Assembly: GCA_030407085.1 (NCBI GenBank)
Contig: CM059582.1
Location: 156,388,501-156,452,500 of the forward strand
Source of the DNA: Trichopria drosophilae
Taxonomy: Eukaryota; Arthropoda; Insecta; Hymenoptera; Diapriidae
Direction of reading: 5' to 3'
Length of the DNA: 64,000 nt
This document shows, piece after piece, positions 49,881 through 61,079 of the stretch. The notes beneath the pieces were generated by a model, which was not told the origin of the DNA, searched no databases, and saw only the letters and a list, made by a program, of their open reading frames with translations. How positions within the stretch are numbered: position 1 is the first letter of the stretch; the number at the start of each line of letters is the position of its first letter. The translations under genes were made by a program, and so were the position numbers.

Positions 49881-52599
49881 TAAACCACGACCAATTTTAT
49901 TACTGTTCCCTTTCGCTGATTGAATATCTTCTTACGCGCTTTGCATTAAAATGAGATTTAATTAGTTTCATCATAATTATACATGGAATATAGATTCCTT
50001 TCACAATAACTAAATTTTTCTTCGATAAGCCCCGTCCATCTGACTGGAAATATGATAATATTAGTTATTTTCAACAAAGACACTTTCTTACCGCATTATT
50101 GGAGTGGTCCGTGGAATAATAAATTATCACGATAAACACATATGAATAAGTACCGTTATCAATAGGAATCCTCAATGTAGTAATTTTTCGAACAAAATAA
50201 AAATGCTGGGCATTGATCGGTAGTCGACCCTCCTACGTATATTGATTAATTTCCAACACACACGGACATCGTCCTGACGCGTAATTTAGCCCACATTACA
50301 TTGTTCCCACTAGTAGATATTGTTACGAGGATCCCTATCTTTAGAAGTGATTGCTCCTAGGCATAGTTCCACTGCCGAGTCAGATAGCTTCGGATTACCA
50401 ATCCATTTTATCTTGTTGAACTTCAGCGCCGGAGGAATTGTACCTACTTAGCAAGGATAAGAAACCACACTCACCAACTGAGATATCAAGAACCGAAATC
50501 ACCGATCGTTTCACAGATTTAGAAACCCACGAATTGTCTCTCCCAAGCTACTTCGCAAATTAACATTTCTATGGATAAATATTGCAAGGTCATTATTATA
50601 CATAGAAATATGAATCAAATTTTATGTGCAATGCGTACTTTAATGTTTTCATCCCAATGCAGCTGCTCGTATAAATAAAATTTACATTTATGTGGAACAT
50701 AACGTGTAATTCCATCCTTTTTACTTAGAGATTGATTGAAAATATATACACGCAATAGAATAGATTGCATTGTAAACTAGACTTTTCCATATTCAATATT
50801 AGAATGGATCAAATGAAAATACTGTTTTTAAAAGCAGCATTTTCTAATAGTTGGTAAATGATTCGTTTATTAAGGTAATAATTGCTAATGCAATAAATAA
50901 TTGCCAATGAAAGCAATAATAATGAAAAAAATGTGAGGTTAGGAAATAGATTCTAAAACTGTAATTTTGTTTTTTTAGTGATTCTAATTGTTCCAGAATT
51001 TTGGATTTAATTTGAATAAGGATCATTAAAACAGTAGTCTTTCATTCACGAAATTTACATAAAATGTTTTTATCAATAATTTCTGAAAGAGAATTCAAGC
51101 ATCTGCCCTTATCTGCATTATACTTAAATCTGTTGTGCGTTTCCAGCATCAGTTTACAATAAACTAAATTTCCAGGGTATCTAACTCTGAAGTTCGCAAA
51201 GTCATGATTTGATAAACTTATGTATACGCATACGGGAATCAGAATTTGAAACAACACGTTAGAAATGTTTCCCGCATATGTCACAAATGCCCGAAATATT
51301 TCGCTTTAAAACAAATAAAACTCTATTTAATATTGTTGTGTCTCTTAAAAAAAATGTATTTGTTAAATTATAATGGTCCCAAAGATTTTAATATATGTTT
51401 GTAAATAATTAAGAATTGCAATTATCTATTTCATAAATATTATTAAAACAAATTTAGCCTAAGCTGTTGATTCTAGAGCATTCATTAGTTTAAAATAGTA
51501 AAATGAAGAAAATTGATTTTCTTACGAAAAGTAATATTCTTTAAAAAGCTCAGTCCTGCCGGAAGTTATAGGGGCAAAATTAAATAATCCCTTTTTCCTA
51601 GATATTTTGAGTAACCAGCGAGCATTTTGCAAAGTTCTATAAGAGAAAATGATGCAAACCTCATACTATACATAGCCATGCTTATACATAATTTAACCAC
51701 TGAATAAAATGACCACAAATTTAAATGAGATTCGTCGGTAACACCGATGAATCTTCCCTGTTCGTCGCAAGAAATAAACATAAGTTTAAAAGTATTTTGT
51801 AATATAGAAGAGTCTTCCACTCTAATAAATACTACACAACATATTGTGACAATGAATAAGCCAGACGCACATGGTACCGGTCCATATTACAATATCTGTT
51901 TCGGTACATTTAGAATGAAAGGTTTCGATCATACAATTGTACATTCAAAAAAACTGTCGTAAATTTCATAGAGCACAGAGTAGTGGAATCTATGAGTTTT
52001 CATTTTTATGTTTTTACATAAACATATTTTCTTACGTACATATGACTGGGTGCGTAATATCGTTCTTCTTGCTAGTGGACCCAGTCATTGAATGAATTTT
52101 GAAAAATAATATCAAGGGATTTTGAAACTTCAATAATCAGAACTATCGTTTTTTAGACAGTATATTTCCCCATATGTCAAATCACGCAAATTGCATCTTA
52201 TCGATTTCACTTGAAGTCGTTACGCGGATAGAAAAAAACTTACTATAATCCCATAATGATTCCCACTGAAACATGGCAAGCATAACTACCATATACGCAA
52301 GTCAATAACACTATCATTACCTCGGTATAGGGTAGGTAGAAATACTTGTTTATGGATTTCTCGGTAAGGAAAGACTTTAACCACATATGTGATATATAAT
52401 TTCCGTAATAGCACTGTATACCACTTTTTAAAGGTATTGTTGAATTCAAAATTTATGTAATTAGTTATTCTTACAACTATTGCGCAAGAATAAATGCCAA
52501 CAAGGATACAGCCATCTACGTTTACGAGTAACCAGCGACAGTAACTTCAAGCGGAGATATCAAGGCTTTGAAATAAAATCTAGTCTCACGTACTACGAG
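49881..52599. other. AT-rich DNA with several minus-strand frames, none recognised
   Basis: Minus-strand frames at 51042-51284, 51566-51820 and 52243-52449 (68-84 codons) have somewhat protein-like composition, for example MFISCDEQGRFIGVTDES in the middle one and a hydrophobic MIVLLTCVYGSYACHV segment in the last. They could be exons or remnants of one minus-strand gene. Frames, splice sites and a shared domain could not be tied together, so I do not call a gene. Confidence 0.25.
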
Positions 52600-52830
52600 T
52601 TTTAATACGGTTCGGTCATTCGGTCGGCGGATCCACCTTAGGCAAGCTGGACGCGGTCCAACCTCTGCTAGAAGGACCACTAGAGGGCGGACGTGCCTTC
52701 CCGTAATTCAACCGGATAAGAGAAAAGGTCCATCGCCAGGTTCATGTCGAAAGATGTGTAGGTATAGCGGACCGAACTAGTAGAATACACAGAAACTCGG
52801 ACTGTCGCCTGTCTCTGTGAATGATGAAGT
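52600..52830. promoter_or_regulatory. G+C-rich island with a CTCF-like site
   Basis: CCACTAGAGGGCG at 52677-52689 matches the CTCF core CCASYAGRKGGCR at every position. It lies in a 230-base G+C-rich block (CGGTCGGCGGATCCACC, GGACGCGGTCC) surrounded by AT-rich DNA. CTCF is present in insects with a similar recognition core, so an insulator or boundary element is possible. A single motif match is modest evidence. Confidence 0.4.
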
Positions 52831-53039
52831 AAGAACTAAAAAGAACCAATATTTTAAAATGATATATATGGCAAAGAAAGCATACGAGAATAAAAAAACA
52901 TAATAGTCTCAGAAACAACAAACTGCTTGTGTATTGCTACATAGCGAATAACGCATACTTCTTTCATTTAGTCATTCAGAAGGCGTAAGGCAACTCTCCA
53001 TTAATGACTTTATATTCAGTTCAACCCATGTACATGAAA
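52831..53039. other. AT-rich spacer, nothing recognised
   Basis: No supported feature was found. Confidence 0.45.
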
Positions 53040-53675
53040 TTAACCCTTTGCGACATGACAGGAGGCTGAGCGTCCCACCTTCAATCCGATAGATATTTGC
53101 GCCTTAAAAATCAGTTTCTCACATTTCTGAGTTCGCATCTTATTTTCTACACATCTAAAGTATTTATTTAACAAATGCAAATTATTATATGTCTTAAAAT
53201 ACTATAATTCATTAATTATAAACAAATATGTATGCTTTTGAAAAAAAAATCGTTTCTGGAAAATAATTCCGTATAAACGTATGTGTCAAACTTGTCGTTT
53301 ATATAATAATGTCGTTTATAAACTAACAAATTAAATACGCTTATGGCTATAAAAATATAGATCGTTTATATATTTTTGGGGTCGCTGATTACGAATTCGT
53401 TGTCACATTTTCGAAATTCAAAATGACGGATTCAACCAGATCAATTTACATTGAAACTCGACACTTGGAGGTCCTTGGGCGGACAAAAGTACGCAAACAT
53501 TTTTAAATATCGAGTTCGTGTACCAAATTCAGTTTGAAACACTTTAGTATTGGATTCGCTAATTTTAATTTCGAAGATCTGACAACGGATTAGTAATCAG
53601 CTACCCCGAAAATCCTCGAGTAGCAAGTTTTGAGTTCATTGGACGAAAAGAAAAATTCGTGGCTCAAAGGGTTAA
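53040..53675. mobile_element. piggyBac-like non-autonomous element B flanked by TTAA
   Basis: TTAA stands at 53040-53043 and 53672-53675. Just inside are CCCTTTGCGACATG on the left and, in reverse, CCCTTTGAGCCACG on the right. The ends and the TTAA sites match those of the element at 16643 (CCYTTTGAAAC). The 628-base interior has one forward monomer (GCTGATTACGAATTCG at about 53385) and one reverse monomer (TTAGTAATCAGC at about 53590). It has no coding capacity. Confidence 0.75.
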
Positions 53676-53906
53676 TAACATGGTCCAAACATAACTTGAA
53701 TCACTTCAACCATGTAAAAACGTCAAAATTCTACATAATATCGTCAGGTGTGATTGACTCAAATTTAAATCTTCCCTGAATATAAAATTGCTGATGTTCC
53801 AGACGTCAACGCGCGAAGTATCCTTTTATTCATTGACCGAGTTCGAGGACACGCGTCGATAAGCGGATTCGTTTGTTCTGACGGTCGAGAGGAAATGGCG
53901 GCCGGC
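53676..53906. other. Spacer, G+C-richer toward the palindrome
   Basis: CpG-rich sequence (CAACGCGCGAAG, GGACACGCGTCG, GGCGGCCGGC) runs from about 53805 up to the palindrome edge. No gene was recognised. Confidence 0.35.
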
Positions 53907-54218
53907 AATTGAAGGGCCGGATTGAATAACGCCTTCCGCGCTCGGGTCAAGCTGACGTGCCCCTGAATGTATGCAATCACCGATAGATCCGGAAAAAACA
54001 TTTGCTATTAAAAAACATTAAAAAATCATGAACTCCTGCAAAACTGTCCGCGAGGAAATTGTTGCTAGGGGTTCGAGGTATACTGATACCGATTTGTAGG
54101 CATTTTCATTCAGTGCGTACAGAGATTTCGATAAGTATATAGTAGGTTATGAATTGCGTCAGCGCGGCTGGGTTTGGGTTCTTAGCCGAGAAAATCTGTA
54201 AGCTTCAAATAATGAAAA

Positions 54219-55127
54219 GTAATGTAACGAATTTTACTTAATTTTTATCATTAACTATTGTAAATATTTAATATTTCTTATTTGGGTACATGAACGAGTC
54301 AAAGAAAAAGGTCAAGTAAACTATTAATCTATTATGAATGATCTACAAAATCTCACTACATTCGAGATTCACACGCGCGCACTAATTCGCATATTATTAT
54401 AATTTCAAAAATATGAACGGGTTCACTTTTTATTTAATAAACACTCCTGGCTTCAGTTAATAGCTTCACACAATAACGTAAATTATCGCGAAACCGACAA
54501 TCTTACTTCATGGCCCTCTTGAATGTATCTTCGAACGAGATCCTGTAAGCCACAAATCTCGAAAAGTGGTACATATGCTGGAATTCCCCTGCCATCTCAT
54601 GGAACATTGCCGATTGTTGATTTTGTTTGGCCGTTGAAATGCTCGTGCAAATGAAAAAATTGAATTTGAATAAATAATTCAACGGCTGACTCAAACGAGC
54701 CGATAATTATATAAAAAAAAAGACGAAAGTGCGAACCTTTCACTTTGCCGAGGAGGCAAAACGCTTTGAACCTGGCACAACAGGCGCTCCTCGGTAATTG
54801 TGCAGAAGATCACAGGCAGGACTTAGAATTCCAACATTTCACGTGGCTAATACGTTAAAGATTAGATTCACACTTTAGAAGTACGTCTGATGACTTCGGA
54901 GGGTTAATGAAGACTGCCCCCTTCTCATATTCAACGTGATCTCGTTCTGGGCGACGCGCAATTGTCAACTAAGCACGCTGTGACGTCATTACAGTTTTCG
55001 GATATGTATTCTAAATATACAGACATACCAAACACACTCACAATCTAGTTTAGACACTTACATTATTCGCATAATCGCGCGCTTTGTTACAGACGTTAAC
55101 AATTCACTTGGTACATCATTACAGTAA
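54219..55127. mobile_element. Solo LTR of a retrotransposon (901 bases) with GTAA target duplication
   Basis: The segment at 54223-55123 begins TGTAACG and ends ATTACA, giving the TG...CA ends and short TGTAA/TTACA inverted repeat typical of LTRs. GTAA is duplicated at 54219-54222 and 55124-55127. The opposite arm of the palindrome keeps the uninterrupted site (AAAGTAATGATC in its reverse complement), which proves insertion and fixes both ends. Inside are a TATATAAA box at 54708-54715 and a full CRE palindrome TGACGTCA at 54981-54988. No internal gag-pol region is present, so it arose by LTR-LTR recombination or is an isolated relic. A 4-base duplication fits Ty3-like elements. Confidence 0.75.
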
Positions 55128-56000
55128 TGATCAAATTGACTTTTTTATGTCGAAATGAAGCTTAAGATTACAATGGATACCAAGTTAACCATTACATGAA
55201 GATAATTTTTCATTGAATTTATTACAACTATTACAGAAAGTCATTTTTTCACCTCATCGAACTACGAACATGATTTTGGAAATACATCTATAAACTTACA
55301 AGGAACAAATTTTCAAAAGTTGTATATTGCATTAGGTGTAGAAATGATTATCCAATTAATAGAAATCATGTAAATAAAGGTATATACTTTTAATTCAACT
55401 AGAATACTTTATTTTGAATCTACTACTTTGTTGTTAAATTAACAATTTATCTTTAGTTTCCTGATTTAAATATTACTAATTTCAATTTTACTTGTGTATG
55501 TTTTTAAATTACGCGTAACTTGTTAAATTAACCATGAATTCTACCACTTTTCATAATGTAATTTTAACAAGACGTTTTAGTAAATACTAAGTGATTTTTT
55601 CTGAGCACGTTTTGTAAGTATTCTCTACTTTATTGTTCATGGTATCTTGTATGTAAAATTTTGCTATTTTGTTATTTATTACTTTAAAATTTGGCAATCA
55701 ATATACTAACTCTTGTCGAAAGGCTCTATGGCCCGTTTAATTGTGTAAATAAAAAATAAAATATAAACAATATAGAAGAGCTGTTATTTATCATAAATTT
55801 TATGTTGCCAATAAAAATATCTTTCCGATATAAAAGGATATATTTCTGGTTAATTTAACAAGTTCCACGTACCTTTAAAAAAAATGCACAAGTAAAATTG
55901 AAATTAGTTATATTTAAATCGGGAAACTAATGATAAATTGTTAATTTAACAAGAAAGTAGTAGATTAAAAATAAAAGATTCTAGTTCAATTTTAAGTATA

Positions 56001-56311
56001 CACGGAGAAAAATGACTCCGCTGGATTAGCTGATTCATATCAGCTAAAATTTTCGGCTGGAATTGCCGAAAATATATGCAATTTTAGCTGTTTTGATTCC
56101 GCTAATGTAGCCTTAACCCTACTCAATTCGCGCTTAGCTCTAAATTTCCGCAACATTAGCAGATTTGTTCCGTTAAATTTGCGGACTTTTTCAGTAAATT
56201 TAGCTGAAATTATCGGCTATCCCTAACGGAATTCCAACAGCTGTCCCTATAGGATAAAATTGGTAGAATCTGCGGATTTTTCGGCTGATTTTGTTGATTA
56301 TTTTTCTCCGT
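56001..56311. mobile_element. 311-base MITE with CACGGAGAAAAAT ends and TA duplication
   Basis: The ends CACGGAGAAAAAT and ATTTTTCTCCGTG are perfect complements, and TA flanks both (55999-56000 and 56312-56313). The intact left arm of the palindrome (AAAGGTATATACTTTTAATT near 55377) shows the unoccupied site with a single TA. The interior is a web of TTAGCTG/CAGCTAA and GCGGA/TCCGC words in both orientations and encodes nothing. It is of Tc1/mariner MITE type. Confidence 0.85.
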
Positions 56312-56950
56312 GTAGCTTTATTTACAATATTTTTATCAATTGGATAATCATTTCTATAGAGATATATATGTAATGTTACGATTATAAGATTTTTATTAAT
56401 TGGATAATCATTTCTATACATATATATATCTAATGCAATAAAACTTATGAACATTTTTTTCTTGAAAGTTTCTAGATGTATTTACAAAATCATTTTCTCA
56501 CTTCGATGAGGTGAAAAAATGACTTTCTGTGATAATTGTAATAAATTCAATGAAAAATTATCTTCATGTAATGGTTCACTTGGTATCCATTGTAATCTTA
56601 AGCTTCATTTCGACATAAAAAAGTCAATTTGATCATTACTTTCATTATTTGAAGCTTACAGATTTTCTCGGCTAAGAACCCAAACACAGCCGCGCTGACG
56701 CAATTCATCACCTACTATATAATTATCGAAATCTCTGTACGTACTGAATGAAAATGCCTACAAATCGGTATCAGTATACCTCGAACCCCTAGCAACAACT
56801 TCCTCGCGGACAGTTTTGCAGGAGTTCATGATTTTTTAATGTTTTTTAATAGCAAATGTTTTTTCCGGATCTATCGGTGATTGCATACATTCAGGGGCAC
56901 GTCAGCTTGACCCGTGGGCGGAAGGCGTTATTCAATCCGGCCCTTCAATT

Positions 56951-58219
56951 ATTCGCTTCGTGCATGGCGATGGAGGGGATATCGAAATCAACGGCAGCGC
57001 TCAGCGTGGAGATTTCTGACAACTCGCATCTGCAACGTCAGAGCTTTTCCATTAAAGTCAATGTAAAAATGCTCTTATTTATTCGTTAATTTCAGATATT
57101 TTAAGGTTTATTTCGATCTGTGTTAAGTAAGTTTTATGGTTTAAAGAACCATTTGACAGGGTTCATTTTATTATACTGTGCAAAAAAAATTACTCAGAGT
57201 TCGAAATTGTATAGAATACAATTCATTTTTCAGCTGAAATATATTTATATTTATGTATATATTGTAATTTTCCATTATTAGTAATTTAGTTAATACATAA
57301 ACATGGTCTTTTTCTTATTTCCAATGTAACTTTGTATACGGTGGAAGAGTCACTGACGTTTGCCGAATTACACTCGAACGAATTAATTTATACTCTGTAC
57401 ATATTCCAAATACTTCTTCTACACGAACTTACATATCCTACAACCAAATTTTTTCCCTTTTCTCTACTTACTGGATTAAAGTTTATTGAGTTTGTGATTG
57501 ATTTATTTATGCGTTTAGTTTTTAGTTTTTAGTTGTTATTATTTTGTATTATTTTGTATTTCCACCGTGCGCTACGATTTATATTTGTTATATTTATTAT
57601 TATTTGCTTGGTTTTTGATTATTATTGATTAGATTATTATTGTCTGGTTTTTGAATGTCTGTTTTTTCTCCGGGATTTTTGAGGTGCACCCTTATAAGAA
57701 GAATAGTTGAGGCGTTTCATATAAGAAACAAGCAAGTCTCAGTTGCCAGTCCCCAGACTGGTAATGCCGATGACGATGATAGAGAGCTTGAATTGTAACA
57801 TTGTCCACATGAGGCGTATATGAGCCAGCACGTTTTATCAACAGAATCTATGTACAGAATGTCACCATCTATGAATCTGGTTATTTGTAATTCCATCATA
57901 AAACATTATGAACAAACAAAGTTAAAAATAATAGTAAATAAATAAATTTATTTCATAAGGCTTCAAAGTGTTATGTATTAAAATACACTTTTCTCGTCAT
58001 TAATAGAGCCACTGAATAAGATATATTAATTCCTTGATTAATCCGTGATGTAATTGGTAACGCTGTGTGAAAATTTAATTTTGTCTGGCATAGAGAAGAC
58101 GAGCAGAAATGGATAATCACTTATTCGGTGGTAATAGCGTATAAAATTCTGCGGTACACTCTGAACATAATATGAGAAAAGATAGCGCAGGAATATTAAA
58201 ACGCAGCCAAGAAAGGGAT
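56951..58219. other. AT-rich DNA, G+C-richer only next to the palindrome
   Basis: The first 60 bases after the palindrome are CpG-rich. The rest is AT-rich with chance frames and no recognised feature. Confidence 0.45.
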
Positions 58220-58740
58220 AGACAGGAGAGTGGTAAATGGTCTCAAACGTATCTCAGGTGAAATGGAAGGACGTAATTTAAGTGAATTAGTGTGGGGGCT
58301 CCCCTCTCCTTCACATGTTCTAAATAGGTTTTCATATAGTCGCACGTTCTCGTGGTAGGTAATGTTCTGTATCTGGGGTGTAATTTCGGGCGTTTAACCT
58401 GCGAGAGAGGAACGGCGAGTCGGAATAGGGTTGTCGAGAGCGTCATGGGAATAGGGGCGACCGAAGAAAGCGGATGAGAATTACGAGCTGCTGCTCGCAT
58501 GCCGGATGCACTCGTACTTTTGTGCCTGAGCTTTTTGAAATCTTACGTTAATTTCGCACAAATCCACTGCGGCCTCTACGCAACATGTGACGTACGTATG
58601 TACAACATTCAGTGTGGGCATACACGAATTAAAAGTACGGAAATTATCATGAGAATGCTATTTCGGAGAAAAGCGGAATGGTATGGTAGACGCACTTGTC
58701 AAGAGCACCCTACGCTCTGAAAAACGGGACCCACCAGCAG
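58220..58740. promoter_or_regulatory. G+C-richer island with a CRE-like core
   Basis: CpG-rich blocks occur at 58380-58510 (GCGAGAGAGGAACGGCGAGTC), and TGACGTAC lies at about 58588. Overlapping frames of about 70-85 codons on both strands carry no domain. This is possible regulatory DNA. Confidence 0.25.
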
Positions 58741-59956
58741 ATCTACATAACAATGTATAACTGCGGCAACAAAGCGCCACGGTGTCGACAAGGTATGAAA
58801 TATAAAAAAAAATACCTACCTACTCGAAAATTCCGAACTGGACCGGGTATAAGCTCCGTGTAAAGTTGCGTTCTAGCTGTCCTGTTGCACCCAATTTTAT
58901 ACCAGAACAGCATACGTTTGTCAATGCTTTTCCACTGCACGTTGCCCATTGCTGCAATTCGCCTTATTTGTGATTTTCTGCTTTTGGTATAATACGAATA
59001 AGAGACGTATTCGAATATAATTGTATAACAGTAAATTATTCAGATTTATCGAAAGTTTTGCTTGACAATAGTAACAAGTTAAATTGCAGTATGAGTACTG
59101 TATATCAGAAAAGGTACAACGCGTTTAGAAGAAACTATCATTTTAACAAATTTTACAAAATTTTCGGTTAAAATTTTGAATCACAATCCCTTCTTTATGC
59201 ATGCTTTTTTTAACTTTAACATTTGGCGAAAGGTTACATTCGCTAAATGTAGTGTCGTCCCTTCTTGTGCAATATTCTTAATAATTTCTGCTGTTTTATT
59301 TGTTAATATTGACATTATTGATATTCTACCCACACAGTTGCTTCTGTAATGAAATACTATTGAAGTAATCGTGAATGATGTTGAACATATTTATAAATTT
59401 AATGATTTTATAATGAAAAACAGTTTCATAAATCCTCGAAAAATCTGGTTCTACATTTTCTCTTTATATTAATGACTACTTAAACTGATTGATAAGTTGA
59501 AAATTATGCATGATTATATATATATAACTTATTAGTTTGAAATATATTCAATATGATGATGTTGACTGATTGGCGTATCGTTTCTGAGAAATATTTGCCT
59601 TACTTATAGGACGAACGAAGCGAATCAAGAAATAACTGTCATCTCGGCAACGTTGATTGAATTAAGGTCGATTTTGCTAGAATTTATTTATGATGCAGAT
59701 AAAGATTCCCTCTTTCCGCCTTGTTCCCATTTCCGAGTGTATGCTTTATTCCGTCTGAGTGAGTATGCACACAATATCTCACGTTCGTAATCAGATATGT
59801 AAATAAACGAATCGTCCTTAGTTTGCACTGGATAGAAGCCTCAGAGAAAGATTTGACATTTTAACCGAAATTTAAACCATATTTATAACGAATATTAATC
59901 AAGTAGAACGTAGACCATGAGACTTTTATTCGATGATTATTGACCATTTCCAGGTT
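58741..59956. other. AT-rich DNA, nothing recognised
   Basis: No gene, element or RNA was identified. Confidence 0.45.
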
Positions 59957-60576
59957 ATAATATCACAAGAACCAGAACATATTTTCCAAAGGTATTTGAC
60001 GCGCTAATTTCGAAGCCGACCTCAAAATAGCCCCTATACGACACGTTTTTGAAATATTTTAACCTAAAAGTGCAAAAGTACGTTTTTTGGGTACATTTGA
60101 GGTGCTGTAACTTCAAGATAGATTTTTGTTTCAAAACGATCGCCACGGTATCTCAAAGTACAATGTTTGCACTTCAAAATCCGTTTTAAAACGTAGAAAA
60201 ATCTTTATTAGTCACTGAGATATCGAGTGTTGAATTTTCTGAAGCTTTATCTAACGAATTTTCGAAACTCAGAAACTTCAACAGGCGATATCTCATTGAC
60301 CATCAAAGATTATTCTAAGTTTATAAACGGATTTTGTAGGGCAAAAGCAGTACTTTTTAGATACCGTGACGATCGTTTTGAAAGAAAAATCTGTCTTGAT
60401 GTTACAGCACCTCAAATGTATAAAAAAATTTTTTTCTGCACTTTGAGGTTAAAATATCTCAAAAACCTGACGTATAGGGGCTATTCTGAGATCTGATTCG
60501 AATTCAGCGCGTCAAATAGCTTCGGAAAAGTATATTCTCGTTCTTGGTTCTAAAATTGGTCGGCCTGTGATATTTA
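59957..60576. mobile_element. 620-base foldback element with almost no loop
   Basis: ATATCACA and TGTGATAT mark the ends, and the arms are diverged reverse complements to the centre near 60250-60270. Shared landmarks are ATTTGACGCGCT, ATAGCCCCTATACG, ACATTTGAGGTGCTGTAAC and TTTCAAAACGATCG. There is a small insertion (CGGCCGACC region) near the right end. No coding capacity or target duplication could be assigned. Confidence 0.75.
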
Positions 60577-60616
60577 AGAATAAATTGAAGTAAACAAAGA
60601 TATAGTTAAATAAGCC

Positions 60617-60698
60617 ACCCGAGTAGAAATTTGTTCAGGCCCTGATCAGGGTGTAACGCTTTTGACCCTGATCAGGGCCAAATTCCTACTCGAGCAGT
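60617..60698. repeat. Short foldback with two CCCTGATCAGGG palindromes
   Basis: CCCGAGTAGAAATTTG on the left pairs with CAAATTCCTACTCGAG on the right. The perfect 12-base palindrome CCCTGATCAGGG lies at 60640-60651 and again at 60666-60677 around a 14-base spacer. The whole 80-base unit can fold as one hairpin or as two small ones. It is probably a minimal MITE-like repeat. Confidence 0.65.
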
Positions 60699-61079
60699 GA
60701 CATTTGGACGTAATGTGGACGTGCCATGGACTCAAACTGCACGAATTTTGGTCTATTAGATGTCCAAACGCTGATTGGGATGTATAGAGACGTAGCACCT
60801 CAAATATTGTAGAATATTACGTTTTCTGGAACTCTAATCCCATATTGTTTGGAATAAGGAAATGGCAATAGAATATGTATAATCGGACTTATTTTACCGA
60901 CTTTATCTCATTTTATCTCCATAATCATTCACTAACAAATTTGGTTTACCAGCAATATTGAAATATTATTCAACAAAAGTTTAATTAAATGAATTTAAAT
61001 ACCTTCTCCCTATCACGCCATGGTTGAATTGCAATCCTAATCTTGGATTTTTTTAGTAAACCCGTTAGAGAAACACTTT
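60699..61079. other. AT-rich spacer, nothing recognised
   Basis: No supported feature was found. Confidence 0.45.

Larger units (their letters stand above)
53907..56950. repeat. Three-kilobase palindrome (foldback element) with two later insertions
   Basis: AATTGAAGGGCCGGATTGAA at 53907 is exactly mirrored at 56950. The arms align as 53907-54222 plus 55124-55534 on the left and 55847-56950 on the right, around a unique centre of about 310 bases. In the outermost 95 bases I see about three differences, while inner parts are more diverged. The left arm is interrupted by a solo LTR (54223-55123). The right arm has a TA-flanked MITE (56001-56311) and an extra partial duplication (two copies of AATTGGATAATCATTTCTAT at about 56338 and 56399). 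Mirror-image frames starting MFFPDLSVIAYIQGH occur at both tips and reflect the palindrome. No transposase was recognised. Confidence 0.85.

Noticed and set aside
50325..50560. TGTTACGAGGATCC near 50329 as the start of another LTR
   Set aside because: No matching CA end with a target duplication could be found nearby.
51042..52449. Possible multi-exon minus-strand gene from three protein-like frames
   Set aside because: Splice sites and frames could not be joined without arbitrary choices, there is an in-frame stop in the middle piece, and no domain links the pieces.
53765..54001. Frame beginning MFFPDLSVIAYIQGH and its twin at 56856-57089 as two members of a gene family
   Set aside because: The two are exact mirror images at the tips of one palindrome and diverge at its border. 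They reflect the inverted repeat and not two genes.
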